Shown: positions 1-6,097, numbered from the stretch's first letter. The stretch is DNA of 9,194 bases from CAWUIO01 sp963922455 (GCA_963922455.1 CAWUIO010000179.1:1-9194), one strand, 5' to 3'. Notes: generated by a model not told the origin, from the sequence alone. A program made the numbers and translations.

Positions 1-71
1 CGGTATGTATACTTAAGTTAGGCTAAAGCTTGTAAAGGCGCAAAAAATAAAGCTTAATTCGGTCTAAAGAC

Positions 72-86
72 ACCTAGGAACTAGGT
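72..86. repeat. Small perfect inverted repeat (ACCTAG-gaa-CTAGGT)
   Basis: Six-base arms flank a GAA loop and are followed on the plus strand by TT. It could be a weak terminator of a gene lying left of the window or a protein-binding palindrome. The arms are short enough to arise by chance, so the call rests on symmetry alone. Confidence 0.25.
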
Positions 87-367
87 TTAAGTCCATTTAT
101 AAGCATTAAGGTATGGCTTTAATTGGGTCAAAACACGTAATTGTAAGCCATTATAGCCTTTTATTATACCTGAAAAATGTAATCTTGCTTGGGATCAATA
201 AGCCGTTTTTTGTATCCATTTTTGAATTCAAAAAACCTGCTTATTGGCCTAAAATAAAGGATATAGAAGGGAAAAGGGGCTTAAAAATGTATCAAAAAAT
301 ATTATCCTTTGAGCAGCCTAGGCTTCCCCGCGCCTGGAAATATGTGCCTACTTGTAAAAACTGAGGG

Positions 368-446
368 GCGCGGGTCGGGCTCTCGCTACTCGCCGGCCAG
401 CCCACAGTCCATCAACAGGCTCAAACAGGCCGCTCCATCCCTAAGC
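368..446 (+). repeat. GC-rich dispersed repeat, copy 1 (diverged full length)
   Basis: The copy starts GCGCGGGTCGGGCT and ends CCATCCCTAAGC. An ungapped hand alignment to the reverse complement of the copy at 4215-4293 gives 66 identical positions of 79. The differences cluster in the middle (about 408-417), where the CGCCG/CGGCG arm pairing seen in copy 2 is lost. The element is far richer in GC than the surrounding DNA and lies 172 bases before the start of the serine hydrolase gene at 619, with its CCCTAAGC end facing that gene. It carries no open frame of note and no sign of a transposase. It may be a REP/MITE-like non-autonomous element. Confidence 0.8.
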
Positions 447-618
447 CGGAATAAGAGAGTGTGTTTACAGTTCACCTATCCTCAGAGACAAGGCAGGCGT
501 TTTTTTTAAATAAGGTCATAAGCTAAAAATTAATGGTATTTTCTGGTAAACTCGGGCTGAGTTGCGGTGTCTAAGGGCTACAATTCATTTAGATATAGCC
601 TATAATCAGTAAGAAGCC

Positions 619-1701
619 ATGAAAAAAAATTTAATCACACTTAGCCTATTTCTCCATTTTATCTCTTTACACGCTCAGGAAAGCCTCAAAACCGTGGATG
701 GGCGGGCTGTAAAGATCCAGGAGCTAAATGCCCGCATCGAGTTTTTGATGGACTCCATTGCCATGCCCGGCTTATCTTTGGCAATTATTAATGATAAAGA
801 AATAGTCTACCACGAGGTGTTTGGCGTGCAAAATATTGAGACGGGCAAGCCGGTGGCAAAGCAGCACATCTTTGAAGGAGCGTCTTTATCCAAACCCATT
901 TTCGCTTATTTTGCTATGAAAATGGTCGACCAAGGCATCCTAGATTTGGATAAGCCCTTGCATGACTATTTTCCCCACCCCGCCATCGATAGCGCATCCT
1001 ATACCGACTACTTGACCATCACCCCACGGATGGTGCTTTCCCATAGCTCTGGCTTTCCTAATTTTAGCCACGGAAAGATAATCAGCCTTCCCTTTACGCC
1101 GGGAACTGACTTTCTGTATTCAGGGGAGGCCTATCAATACTTAACCGCCGTAATTGGCAGTCTACACCAAATGGGTTGGAAAGATAAGTTTAATGCCCTA
1201 TTTGAACGGGAAGTTACCAAGCCCTTGGGTATGGAACACACATCCTTTTTATGGAATGATTACCTAGCCAAAAATAAAGTCTTTGGCCATAAAAAAGGAA
1301 AACCTACCGACAATAATACCGGGGCTTGGAGTGGAAAAACCTTTAATTCCTTTACAAGTATTCATTCGGAGGCCTACGAGTATGCCTTATTTATCCAAGC
1401 TATGTTAAAGAAGGAAGGACTTAGCTCCAAAAGCTTCCAAGAGATGCTCGCGGCTCAAAATACCTTTAGGCCCGACAGTAGACTTTTACAAGAAACTGGG
1501 CAAACAGCTTGGGGGCTCGGTTTTGCCCAAAAGCCCACCCCCAACGGACTCATGCACTTGCATACCGGGAATAATCATGATTTTCAAGCATATTGCATGT
1601 TTCTTATGGAGCAGGGCTACGGAATTGTACTCTTTACCAATTCTGACAAGATGTTACCGCTTATTCAAGGGCTCAGCTCCGTATTAGGCCCCCAATTTTA
1701 A
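619..1701 (+). CDS. Exported serine hydrolase, beta-lactamase/PBP class C fold
   Basis: The 360-residue protein belongs to the serine beta-lactamase-like superfamily (Pfam Beta-lactamase, PF00144), which includes class C beta-lactamases, D-aminopeptidases and esterases. Residues 1-20 form a signal peptide (KK, hydrophobic core, LHA before Gln20), so it should act in the periplasm or outside the cell. The nucleophile motif SxxK is S89-L-S-K92. The third motif, usually KTG or HxG, is H315-T-G317. The middle Tyr-x-Asn motif appears as Y167-S-G169, so the usual Asn is replaced by Gly. The C-terminal lipocalin-like extension seen in the hydrolase at 4348-5982 is absent. The ATG at 619 is the natural start because the signal peptide begins there. 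It is the first gene of a close plus-strand cluster; the next start is 10 bases after its stop. Substrate cannot be read from sequence, and beta-lactam resistance should not be assumed. Confidence 0.88.
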   Translation: MKKNLITLSLFLHFISLHAQESLKTVDGRAVKIQELNARIEFLMDSIAMPGLSLAIINDKEIVYHEVFGVQNIETGKPVAKQHIFEGASLSKPIFAYFAMKMVDQGILDLDKPLHDYFPHPAIDSASYTDYLTITPRMVLSHSSGFPNFSHGKIISLPFTPGTDFLYSGEAYQYLTAVIGSLHQMGWKDKFNALFEREVTKPLGMEHTSFLWNDYLAKNKVFGHKKGKPTDNNTGAWSGKTFNSFTSIHSEAYEYALFIQAMLKKEGLSSKSFQEMLAAQNTFRPDSRLLQETGQTAWGLGFAQKPTPNGLMHLHTGNNHDFQAYCMFLMEQGYGIVLFTNSDKMLPLIQGLSSVLGPQF

Positions 1702-1711
1702 ATAGACAGAG

Positions 1712-2029
1712 ATGGAACAATTAGAAGATATATTTGCCGGACTCACCTTTGCGAGTGCCCTTGTACTGATTGTGTACTTTATCGCCCGATACACCTTTCT
1801 CATCAAAAAAATGCTTGCCGATAAAGGTATTTTAGAACCCCGACCGGAATCACGAATCACCAAACTGGATATCGCTTACCTGGGTCTGGGTATCGGTGTT
1901 GGCTTGCTGCTCTCAGCCGGGTTATCAACATTTGCCATAGAAGAAAAAACCCTCAACCTTTTGGTATGGGCTATCGTATTGCTATGTGGCTCAGGAGGAC
2001 TTTTAATGGCCGCCAAACAAAAGAAATAA
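1712..2029 (+). CDS. Small three-helix membrane protein next to the ECF sigma factor
   Basis: The 105-residue protein has three hydrophobic segments (about 8-30, 53-75 and 81-100), separated by a basic, charged loop (31-52) containing KKMLADKGILEPRPES, and ends in a basic tail KQKK. It starts 10 bases after the serine hydrolase stop and ends 4 bases before the sigma factor start, so it is almost certainly co-transcribed with both. Its size, topology and the loop with a KG-type turn recall the small membrane proteins of unknown function (DUF6249-like) that sit before sigma-70 genes in Bacteroidota. That family assignment is from memory and unverified. It might help sense the membrane or hold the regulator, but nothing in the sequence proves a role. 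Confidence 0.75.
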   Translation: MEQLEDIFAGLTFASALVLIVYFIARYTFLIKKMLADKGILEPRPESRITKLDIAYLGLGIGVGLLLSAGLSTFAIEEKTLNLLVWAIVLLCGSGGLLMAAKQKK

Positions 2030-2033
2030 GCGC

Positions 2034-2591
2034 TTGAATACAGCCGAAGAAGAGCGTTTAATCATTGAGCGAGTCAAAGCTGGCGATAGGAGGGCCTTTA
2101 AAGAACTAGTAGAAAAATATAAGGACCCTGCCTTTGCTTTGGCCTGCTCTCTCGTGAAAAATCATCAAGTAGCTGAGGATATTCTACAAGAGGTATTTTT
2201 GAAAGTTTATAATAAAATAAACACCTTTAAGTACCAGGCATCCTTTTATACTTGGCTTTACCGTATGGTGGTCAATGCTTGTTATAATGAACTGAGAAAA
2301 CGCAAAATTAAGCTCGGGGAATATGGTGAGCCCCACTCTACGCCAGAAGAGGCGGCTTATATAAGCAATAGTAACGATTTAAAACAAATTATTAATCATG
2401 CTTTACACCTGATGAAACCTGATGAAGCTCTGGTACTTAGACTGTTTTACCTCTCCGAGTTAAATATAAAAGAGGTCACTCAAGTAACCCGATTTAGTAA
2501 ATCCAAGGTCAAAACTACCTTGCACCGGGCTAGAAAAAACCTGGCAACAGTTCTTAAAAAACAACTTGGAAAAGAAATAGAAGACCTGTGA
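2034..2591 (+). CDS. ECF-type RNA polymerase sigma factor (TTG start)
   Basis: The 185-residue protein has the two-domain ECF layout. Sigma region 2 spans about residues 18-92, with the core-binding segment AEDILQEVFLKVY (47-59) and the -10-reading segment FYTWLYRMVVNACYNELRKRK split around 71-91. A linker follows at about 92-125, then sigma region 4 at about 126-176, including the helix-turn-helix LNIKEVTQVTRFSKSKVKTTLHRAR in 143-167. It should redirect RNA polymerase to a small promoter set. The start is a TTG at 2034: there is an in-frame stop at 2004-2006, no ATG lies between, and the first internal Met (78) is inside region 2. The TTG lies 4 bases after the upstream stop and its own stop overlaps the next gene's GTG, so translation is probably coupled. 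A membrane-protein partner encoded next suggests control by sequestration. Confidence 0.92.
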   Translation: MNTAEEERLIIERVKAGDRRAFKELVEKYKDPAFALACSLVKNHQVAEDILQEVFLKVYNKINTFKYQASFYTWLYRMVVNACYNELRKRKIKLGEYGEPHSTPEEAAYISNSNDLKQIINHALHLMKPDEALVLRLFYLSELNIKEVTQVTRFSKSKVKTTLHRARKNLATVLKKQLGKEIEDL

Positions 2592-2914
2592 AAAAAGATC
2601 CTATTCATAAGTTAGTTAAGGAAGCAAGTTTAGAAACTTCGCCAGACTTTACCGATTCGCTTTTGCAAACCTTAGAACAAGGCATTCAAAAACGCTTGCA
2701 AGTACGCCTTTATGTCCTCATAGGCACATGGGGCTTATTGTTGGTACTAGGGGTTTACACCTTGATTTCCTTAGAATTTAGATTAGAAATATGGGGTATA
2801 TCGGTACACCTTCCAGAGATTTTGACCTTGGTTCTCCTCGGTATGCTAGGGAACCTTATGACCTGGCATCTTCTTTTGTTACTTCGCTTGGGGAGGGGAA
2901 GACATATTATGTAG
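2588..2914 (+). CDS. Two-helix membrane protein, putative anti-sigma partner
   Basis: The 108-residue protein has an N-terminal charged, helix-prone cytoplasmic part (1-39, including SPDFTDSLLQTLEQ) and two strongly hydrophobic segments (about 40-62 and 74-100), then a basic tail RLGRGRH. It starts with GTG inside the sequence GTGA, sharing 4 bases with the sigma factor stop, an arrangement typical of sigma/anti-sigma pairs. The N-terminal stretch resembles the short sigma-contacting segment of small membrane anti-sigma proteins. The HxxxCxxC zinc motif of ZAS anti-sigma factors is absent, and there is no periplasmic sensor domain. Function is therefore inferred from position and topology. 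It is the last gene of the plus-strand cluster and is followed by a convergent gap. Confidence 0.75.
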   Translation: MKKDPIHKLVKEASLETSPDFTDSLLQTLEQGIQKRLQVRLYVLIGTWGLLLVLGVYTLISLEFRLEIWGISVHLPEILTLVLLGMLGNLMTWHLLLLLRLGRGRHIM

Positions 2915-3048
2915 TATAAAGGGAAAAAGTTGCTTGTTTGAGCCAAGCTATTATGAGTTACAAAATAGAGAAGTACATGTGTATTTATGAGGGGCCGTTA
3001 GGAAGCTGGTTAGCGTTGACCATGCAGTTGGAAAGATTGTTTACGCGT

Positions 3049-3065
3049 AATAATTGTTAATTATT
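3049..3065. terminator. AT-only hairpin between convergent genes (weak terminator candidate)
   Basis: AATAATT, loop GTT, AATTATT is a perfect 7-bp inverted repeat 9 bases beyond the stop of the minus-strand gene ending at 3074, and it lies in the 159-base gap between converging transcription units. The stem has no G-C pairs and no clean T-run follows on either strand, so it would be weak. A second short pair, GCTTG/CAAGC, lies near 2932-2948. Confidence 0.25.
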
Positions 3066-3073
3066 CTCCAAGT

Positions 3074-3571
3074 TTAATTTAAGGACAGGGAGTCTTCCCA
3101 CATTAAACCGGGATAGATATCTTCAAAACTACGTGCGTCTTTATTAAATATTTTGCCTGCTATCTTAATTTCTGCTGAAAGCAAGGTATCCAAATTTGTT
3201 TGTAGCTCTTTTATTTTCTTATTGAGATAGAATGAAAGAATGGCAAATTGAGGATCGCATGTTTGCCAAGACTTTTCAGAACGTTTAACCTGATTGCCGA
3301 TTTCTTTATAGAATGGATCTAATCCCTTTATGCCATAAAATTCACGATTACCCAGGGCATCTAATACGAACCGGTTTTTGTGGGATAGAACAAAGCATAC
3401 TTTATGTATTTTATTTTTTTCTATCAACCGGATTACTTGCTGGAGTGTGTCTGAGTCAAAATCAACAGAATTGCCTAGAGAGGTATAGAAAAAGTTTCTA
3501 TTTCCAAACTCCTGATCAATGGTAGCTTCTAGACAATCTGTTGGACAAATAAAGTATAAGCACCTTAGCAT
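3074..3571 (-). CDS. Small beta-carbonic-anhydrase-like protein with an altered zinc site
   Basis: I do not recognise a named family for this 165-residue protein, which has no signal peptide. Its order of elements follows beta-carbonic anhydrases. A strand ends in FICPTDC (7-13) where the family has CxDxR. NFFYTSLGNSV (26-36) sits where the family has the FvhRNvaN segment. A helix plus strand leads into KVCFVLSHKNR (57-67) where the family has ICGHxxCG. YLNKKIKEL (115-123) matches the LNVxxQvxxL helix, and IKIAGKIFNKDARSFEDI (135-152) matches the closing vhGwxYdxxtG strand pair. In this alignment Cys9 and His64 keep two zinc ligands, but the second Cys is Arg67, and the Asp-Arg dyad becomes Thr11/Cys13. 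Classical catalysis is therefore doubtful; another metal, a binding or regulatory role, or a new reaction is possible. The start overlaps the previous gene's stop as TAATG, so the two are co-translated. Confidence 0.6.
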   Translation of the reverse strand: MLRCLYFICPTDCLEATIDQEFGNRNFFYTSLGNSVDFDSDTLQQVIRLIEKNKIHKVCFVLSHKNRFVLDALGNREFYGIKGLDPFYKEIGNQVKRSEKSWQTCDPQFAILSFYLNKKIKELQTNLDTLLSAEIKIAGKIFNKDARSFEDIYPGLMWEDSLSLN

Positions 3572-4044
3572 TAGGCCGCGGGTTCAGGATTGTAAGGGAA
3601 AGAAGAATGATGTAAATCAATTTTCAATTGTCCGTCTTTCACTTTATAGCCAAAAGTGTACTCCACTTTTGCTTCATTTCCATCTAAGTCGGTAAAAAAG
3701 TAATTTCCCATGGCGACGGCTCTATTTTCTTCCAAAATGAAATCAGAATTCTCAAACCTTACTTTGGTCCATGGTTGAATAGCAAAGCCTTTGTCTTCTT
3801 TACAAGCCCGATCATCTCCGGCAATGAAGTAAGATAATGCTTTTATCTTAGTTGGTCTAAATTGCTCAACGGCACATTTTGTAGGTTTAAATAAAACGGG
3901 GCCCGCTTCAAATGCGTAGAGGGTGTCCAAAAATTCATTTGCGTATGCCTCGCACTCCGATCGGTTGTCTTTGAGTGACCCAATTTTAACAACTCCTGCC
4001 CCCCATTGATTTTGGGCGTCTAGTACTTGTTCTTTGCTTACCAT
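3571..4044 (-). CDS. NTF2/CaMKII-AD-like protein resembling iota-carbonic anhydrase
   Basis: The 157-residue protein has no signal peptide and reads as a single NTF2-like cone fold: an N-terminal helix (about 4-20), a second helix with AYANEFLDTLYAF (33-45), GPVLFKPT (48-55), the segment FRPTKIKALSYFIAG (62-76), then strands PWTKVRFEN, RAVAMGNYFFTD (108-119), KVEYTFGYKV (126-135) and KIDLHHSSFP (141-150). The LY...vLFKPT pattern, the YTFxYxxxxGxLKI strand and the terminal HHSS motif match what I recall of CaMKII-association-domain proteins (COG4337/COG4875), some of which are metal-free or metal-dependent iota-class carbonic anhydrases. Close relatives in Bacteroidota are, as I recall, sometimes labelled phosphoribosyl-AMP cyclohydrolase, which this sequence does not support. 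It is the first gene of a two-gene unit with the beta-CA-like gene downstream. The long 5' region carries paired repeats that may control it. Confidence 0.65.
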   Translation of the reverse strand: MVSKEQVLDAQNQWGAGVVKIGSLKDNRSECEAYANEFLDTLYAFEAGPVLFKPTKCAVEQFRPTKIKALSYFIAGDDRACKEDKGFAIQPWTKVRFENSDFILEENRAVAMGNYFFTDLDGNEAKVEYTFGYKVKDGQLKIDLHHSSFPYNPEPAA

Positions 4045-4095
4045 GCGTGTATTATTATTCGGTTAAACATAATTAGTTTTTTCTCCCAAAAGAAG

Positions 4096-4163
4096 ATTTA
4101 AACCAATGCAACTACGTTGCAATATAAACATTTAAACCTAATGCAACAGTGCTGCATTAGGTT
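4096..4163 (-). promoter_or_regulatory. Tandem direct and inverted repeats, putative operator of the CA-like pair
   Basis: Read on the plus strand, ATTTAAACCAATGCAAC (4096-4112) and ATTTAAACCTAATGCAAC (4130-4147) are direct repeats differing by one inserted base, about 34 bases apart. Each runs into an inverted partner. TGCAAC-tac-GTTGCA (4107-4121) is a perfect 6-bp palindrome. AACCTAATGCA (4135-4145), a 7-nt loop and TGCATTAGGTT (4153-4163) form a perfect 11-bp inverted repeat. The block is 52-119 bases before the start codon at 4044, the right place for a promoter and operator. A near-match to a Bacteroidota promoter on the minus strand (TTG, 17 bases, TATATTGC) lies inside it. A regulator binding two dyads one to three helical turns apart is the simplest reading; an RNA hairpin role is the alternative. 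Confidence 0.55.
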
Positions 4164-4214
4164 ATTTTAGGTGAATCATAAAGATCCTTTCTGTTACTCC
4201 ACGCCTACAAAATA

Positions 4215-4293
4215 GCTTAGGGATGGAACGGCATGTTTGAGCCCGCCGCTGCCCTGTGGGTAGGCCGGCGAGTAGTGACAGCCCGACCCGTGC
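4215..4293 (-). repeat. GC-rich dispersed repeat, copy 2 (full length)
   Basis: On the minus strand this copy runs from GCACGGGTCGGGCT (at 4293) to CCATCCCTAAGC (at 4215). Its first 57 plus-strand bases (4215-4271) are identical to 9138-9194, and it matches 368-446 at 66 of 79 positions. It can fold an imperfect hairpin: CGCCG (4244-4248) pairs with CGGCG (4266-4270), and GCC with GGC inside. It lies between the stop of the serine hydrolase gene (4348) and the start of the CA-like gene (4044), with its CCCTAAGC end facing the latter. Confidence 0.88.
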
Positions 4294-4336
4294 GGTTAGG
4301 TTTTTCCCTAAGGAAGCTTCATGTTAAAGCACGGGT
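4286..4336. terminator. Nested inverted repeat after the serine hydrolase stop
   Basis: ACCCGTGC (4286-4293) and GCACGGGT (4329-4336) are perfect 8-bp arms, and TTAGG (4296-4300) with CCTAA (4307-4311) is nested between them. The outer left arm is the edge of repeat copy 2. The structure begins 12 bases after the stop at 4348 on the minus strand, so it may help end that transcript, but no T-run follows and the outer loop is long. It could equally be a remnant of a larger symmetric repeat element. Confidence 0.3.
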
Positions 4337-4347
4337 AAGCCCCAAAT

Positions 4348-5982
4348 CTAGGGACAGGCACTGGTCTTTATAAAGTTTAAATTTCTTATGTTTTGCCGGG
4401 AGAGTTTGAATCCTTTAACTTTGCCGTCTGGCGCGTAAAAAAATGTAAGCCTACCAAAAGGGCTATTATTGGCATAAAAAGTATTATCCGCATAAAAATC
4501 TAGCTTAAAGTCTTGCTGGTGAGAGCCTCTGGCTACTAAGCGACCATCTAGCAAAAGTATGTCAAAAGTACAATGATGCGCTTCATTTGAATAGCTTCCC
4601 ACATATTTACTCAAATCAAGGGAGTTGTCCTTTACCCTTGGCCGCTTTATGCGTTTTGCATGATAGGTAAAATCTACCCATCTTAAGTCAAAACCATTTT
4701 CTTGAAAGATTATTTTTGCGTGGGGTAAGGGAAATTTAAATACTCCCTTGCCTAAACGGGGAAGCACTATTTTTTCATCCACCCCAAAGGTCTTTACGTA
4801 TAAGGAATCACCTTCTGCCCAAATGGTAAAATAGGATGCAGGAGTTAGCTCATACGTCCCTTCGTAGGCAGTTAAGTCATCAATCTGTTTGCGTGGCTGC
4901 GGTTTTTCTATCGCGTGGGCTAATATTATTTCTAAGGTCTTGTACACCAAATCATATCCGGTAAAGCCCCCCGCATTGGATAAAAATACCATGGATAATT
5001 GATGAGCAGGAGCATGTAAAATATAGGAGCGATAGCTTCCCATCCCCCCTCCGTGAAATATAATATCAATCCCTTGGTAGTTTTCAAACTGCAGCCCCAT
5101 TCCATAGTTTATTATTTGGCCCTTGTTGAGTTGGGTGGTTTTTAGCATCTTTTCTAGATATTGCTGCTGCTTTGCCTCGTTTTTTGCCAGATTTTGGATC
5201 CATACAATCATATCATGCAAGCTAGCGTATACCCCGGAAGCCCCCATTCTACTGATCAAAACCGGGTCATGGGTAAGACCACCGTTTCTCATGGAAAAAG
5301 CTTTCAGGGGAATCACTTGATCATAATGGCCTACTGCCTGGCTATGGTTCATGCCTAATTTGGCAAATATCTTTTCTTTCAAAAGTTGGGGAAATGGCTT
5401 CCCTCCTACCCGTGCGATTATTTCGGAGAGTAGTACATAGCCCGTATTGTTATATTGAAATTCCTCTCCAGGTTTGAAGTTGACTTGTGTAATCTCAAAT
5501 AACATAGCTAAAACTTCCTCGTGCCTCATTCTCTGGATCCCCTTTAACTTGGCTAATTCATCCACGTTGGCTAAGCCGTGGGTATGATTGGTTAATTGCT
5601 TAAGGCTTATTTTATAAGGAAGGTGCTTTAATTCGGGGAGATAAGTCCTTACATCATCCGAAAATGATAGCTTTCCTTCCTCTTCTAATAGGCAGGCCAA
5701 CCAAGTGCTCATTTGTTTGGAGTTGGAAGCTATATTAAATACGCTAGTATCGGTAATAGGGAGTTTGTACTCCATATTGGCTAAGCCTATAGTTTTTTTG
5801 TATAGAACCTCCCCCTCTTTGATCAGGGCAAATGCCGCCCCTGGAGAATTATTGTCATAGTAAGAAGTAAAGAGAGAGTCTATCTTTTTCAAGCTAGCCT
5901 TTTCGGGTGACTGGGCGATGATCCCCAAGCTTTGTATTAGGAGTATAAGGCTAAGCAAAATGGGTTTGTTTGTAATGGTCAT
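4348..5982 (-). CDS. Exported serine hydrolase with C-terminal lipocalin-like region
   Basis: The 544-residue protein is a beta-lactamase/PBP-fold serine hydrolase (PF00144). Residues 1-23 are a signal peptide (hydrophobic core ILLSLILLIQSLGIIA before Gln24). All three active-site motifs are intact: S86-N-S-K89 (nucleophile and base), Y177-N-N179, and H310-G-G in FHGGGMGSYRS. The catalytic domain ends near 355. About 370-540 forms two similar beta-rich units, beginning YEGTYELTPASYFTIWAEGDSLYVK-like (373-397) and KYVGSYSNEAHHCTFDILLLDGRLV-like (459-483), which resemble the DUF3471/lipocalin-like tails of this family and may shape substrate access. Substrate is unknown; relatives include D-aminopeptidases, esterases and peptidases. 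It lies 115 bases downstream of an AraC-type membrane regulator on the same strand, so it is a likely target or operon partner. Unlike the hydrolase at 619-1701, it keeps the YxN motif. Confidence 0.9.
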   Translation of the reverse strand: MTITNKPILLSLILLIQSLGIIAQSPEKASLKKIDSLFTSYYDNNSPGAAFALIKEGEVLYKKTIGLANMEYKLPITDTSVFNIASNSKQMSTWLACLLEEEGKLSFSDDVRTYLPELKHLPYKISLKQLTNHTHGLANVDELAKLKGIQRMRHEEVLAMLFEITQVNFKPGEEFQYNNTGYVLLSEIIARVGGKPFPQLLKEKIFAKLGMNHSQAVGHYDQVIPLKAFSMRNGGLTHDPVLISRMGASGVYASLHDMIVWIQNLAKNEAKQQQYLEKMLKTTQLNKGQIINYGMGLQFENYQGIDIIFHGGGMGSYRSYILHAPAHQLSMVFLSNAGGFTGYDLVYKTLEIILAHAIEKPQPRKQIDDLTAYEGTYELTPASYFTIWAEGDSLYVKTFGVDEKIVLPRLGKGVFKFPLPHAKIIFQENGFDLRWVDFTYHAKRIKRPRVKDNSLDLSKYVGSYSNEAHHCTFDILLLDGRLVARGSHQQDFKLDFYADNTFYANNSPFGRLTFFYAPDGKVKGFKLSRQNIRNLNFIKTSACP

Positions 5983-5993
5983 TTGAATAGAAT

Positions 5994-6010
5994 TTTGGGT
6001 TCAACTCAAA
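5994..6010. promoter_or_regulatory. Near-perfect palindrome just upstream of the serine hydrolase start
   Basis: TTTGGGTT-C-AACTCAAA has 8-bp arms with one mismatch and a single central base. It lies 12 bases before the ATG at 5982, in the likely 5' untranslated region, so a protein bound there could block transcription or translation initiation. No good -33/-7 promoter was found in the 115-base gap. Support is symmetry and position only. Confidence 0.3.
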
Positions 6011-6097
6011 GGTGGGAGATCATCTTGAATAAAAAGTATGAAAGAAGAAAGCCGAACCTTTTTCTAGGTATAAAAAAAGTACGACTTTTACTCGAAC

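Larger units (their letters stand above)
1..618. other. Intergenic region upstream of the serine hydrolase cluster
   Basis: This 618-base stretch holds no gene I can support. Short open frames at 113-364 and 309-509 encode low-complexity peptides with no recognisable domain, and the second runs through a GC-rich dispersed repeat. The recognisable content is a small perfect inverted repeat at 72-86 (ACCTAG, 3-nt loop, CTAGGT) and the repeat copy at 368-446. A run of eight T lies near 500-508 but has no GC-rich stem in front of it. No match to the Bacteroidota promoter pattern (TTTG, about 20 nt, TAnnTTTG) was good enough to call ahead of the gene at 619, although its promoter should lie in 447-618. 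Confidence 0.6.

Noticed and set aside
113..364. 83-codon open frame in the left intergenic region
   Set aside because: No domain, no signal peptide, AT-rich composition typical of non-coding DNA here, and its 3' end runs up to the GC-rich repeat. Nothing supports translation.
488..508. T-run resembling a rho-independent terminator
   Set aside because: Eight T residues are present, but no GC-rich hairpin precedes them.
309..509. 66-codon open frame covering repeat copy 1
   Set aside because: Most of the frame is the repeat itself read through, and other copies do not preserve it.
1993..2008. Strong Shine-Dalgarno-like AGGAGG followed by ATG near the end of the small membrane protein gene
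   Set aside because: The ATG is in the same frame as that gene and would give only a 7-residue peptide. The bases simply encode Gly-Gly, and Bacteroidota rarely rely on such sites.
2755..2946. Minus-strand open frame opposite the putative anti-sigma gene
   Set aside because: It is a shadow of the plus-strand gene, which has clear helices and start/stop coupling.
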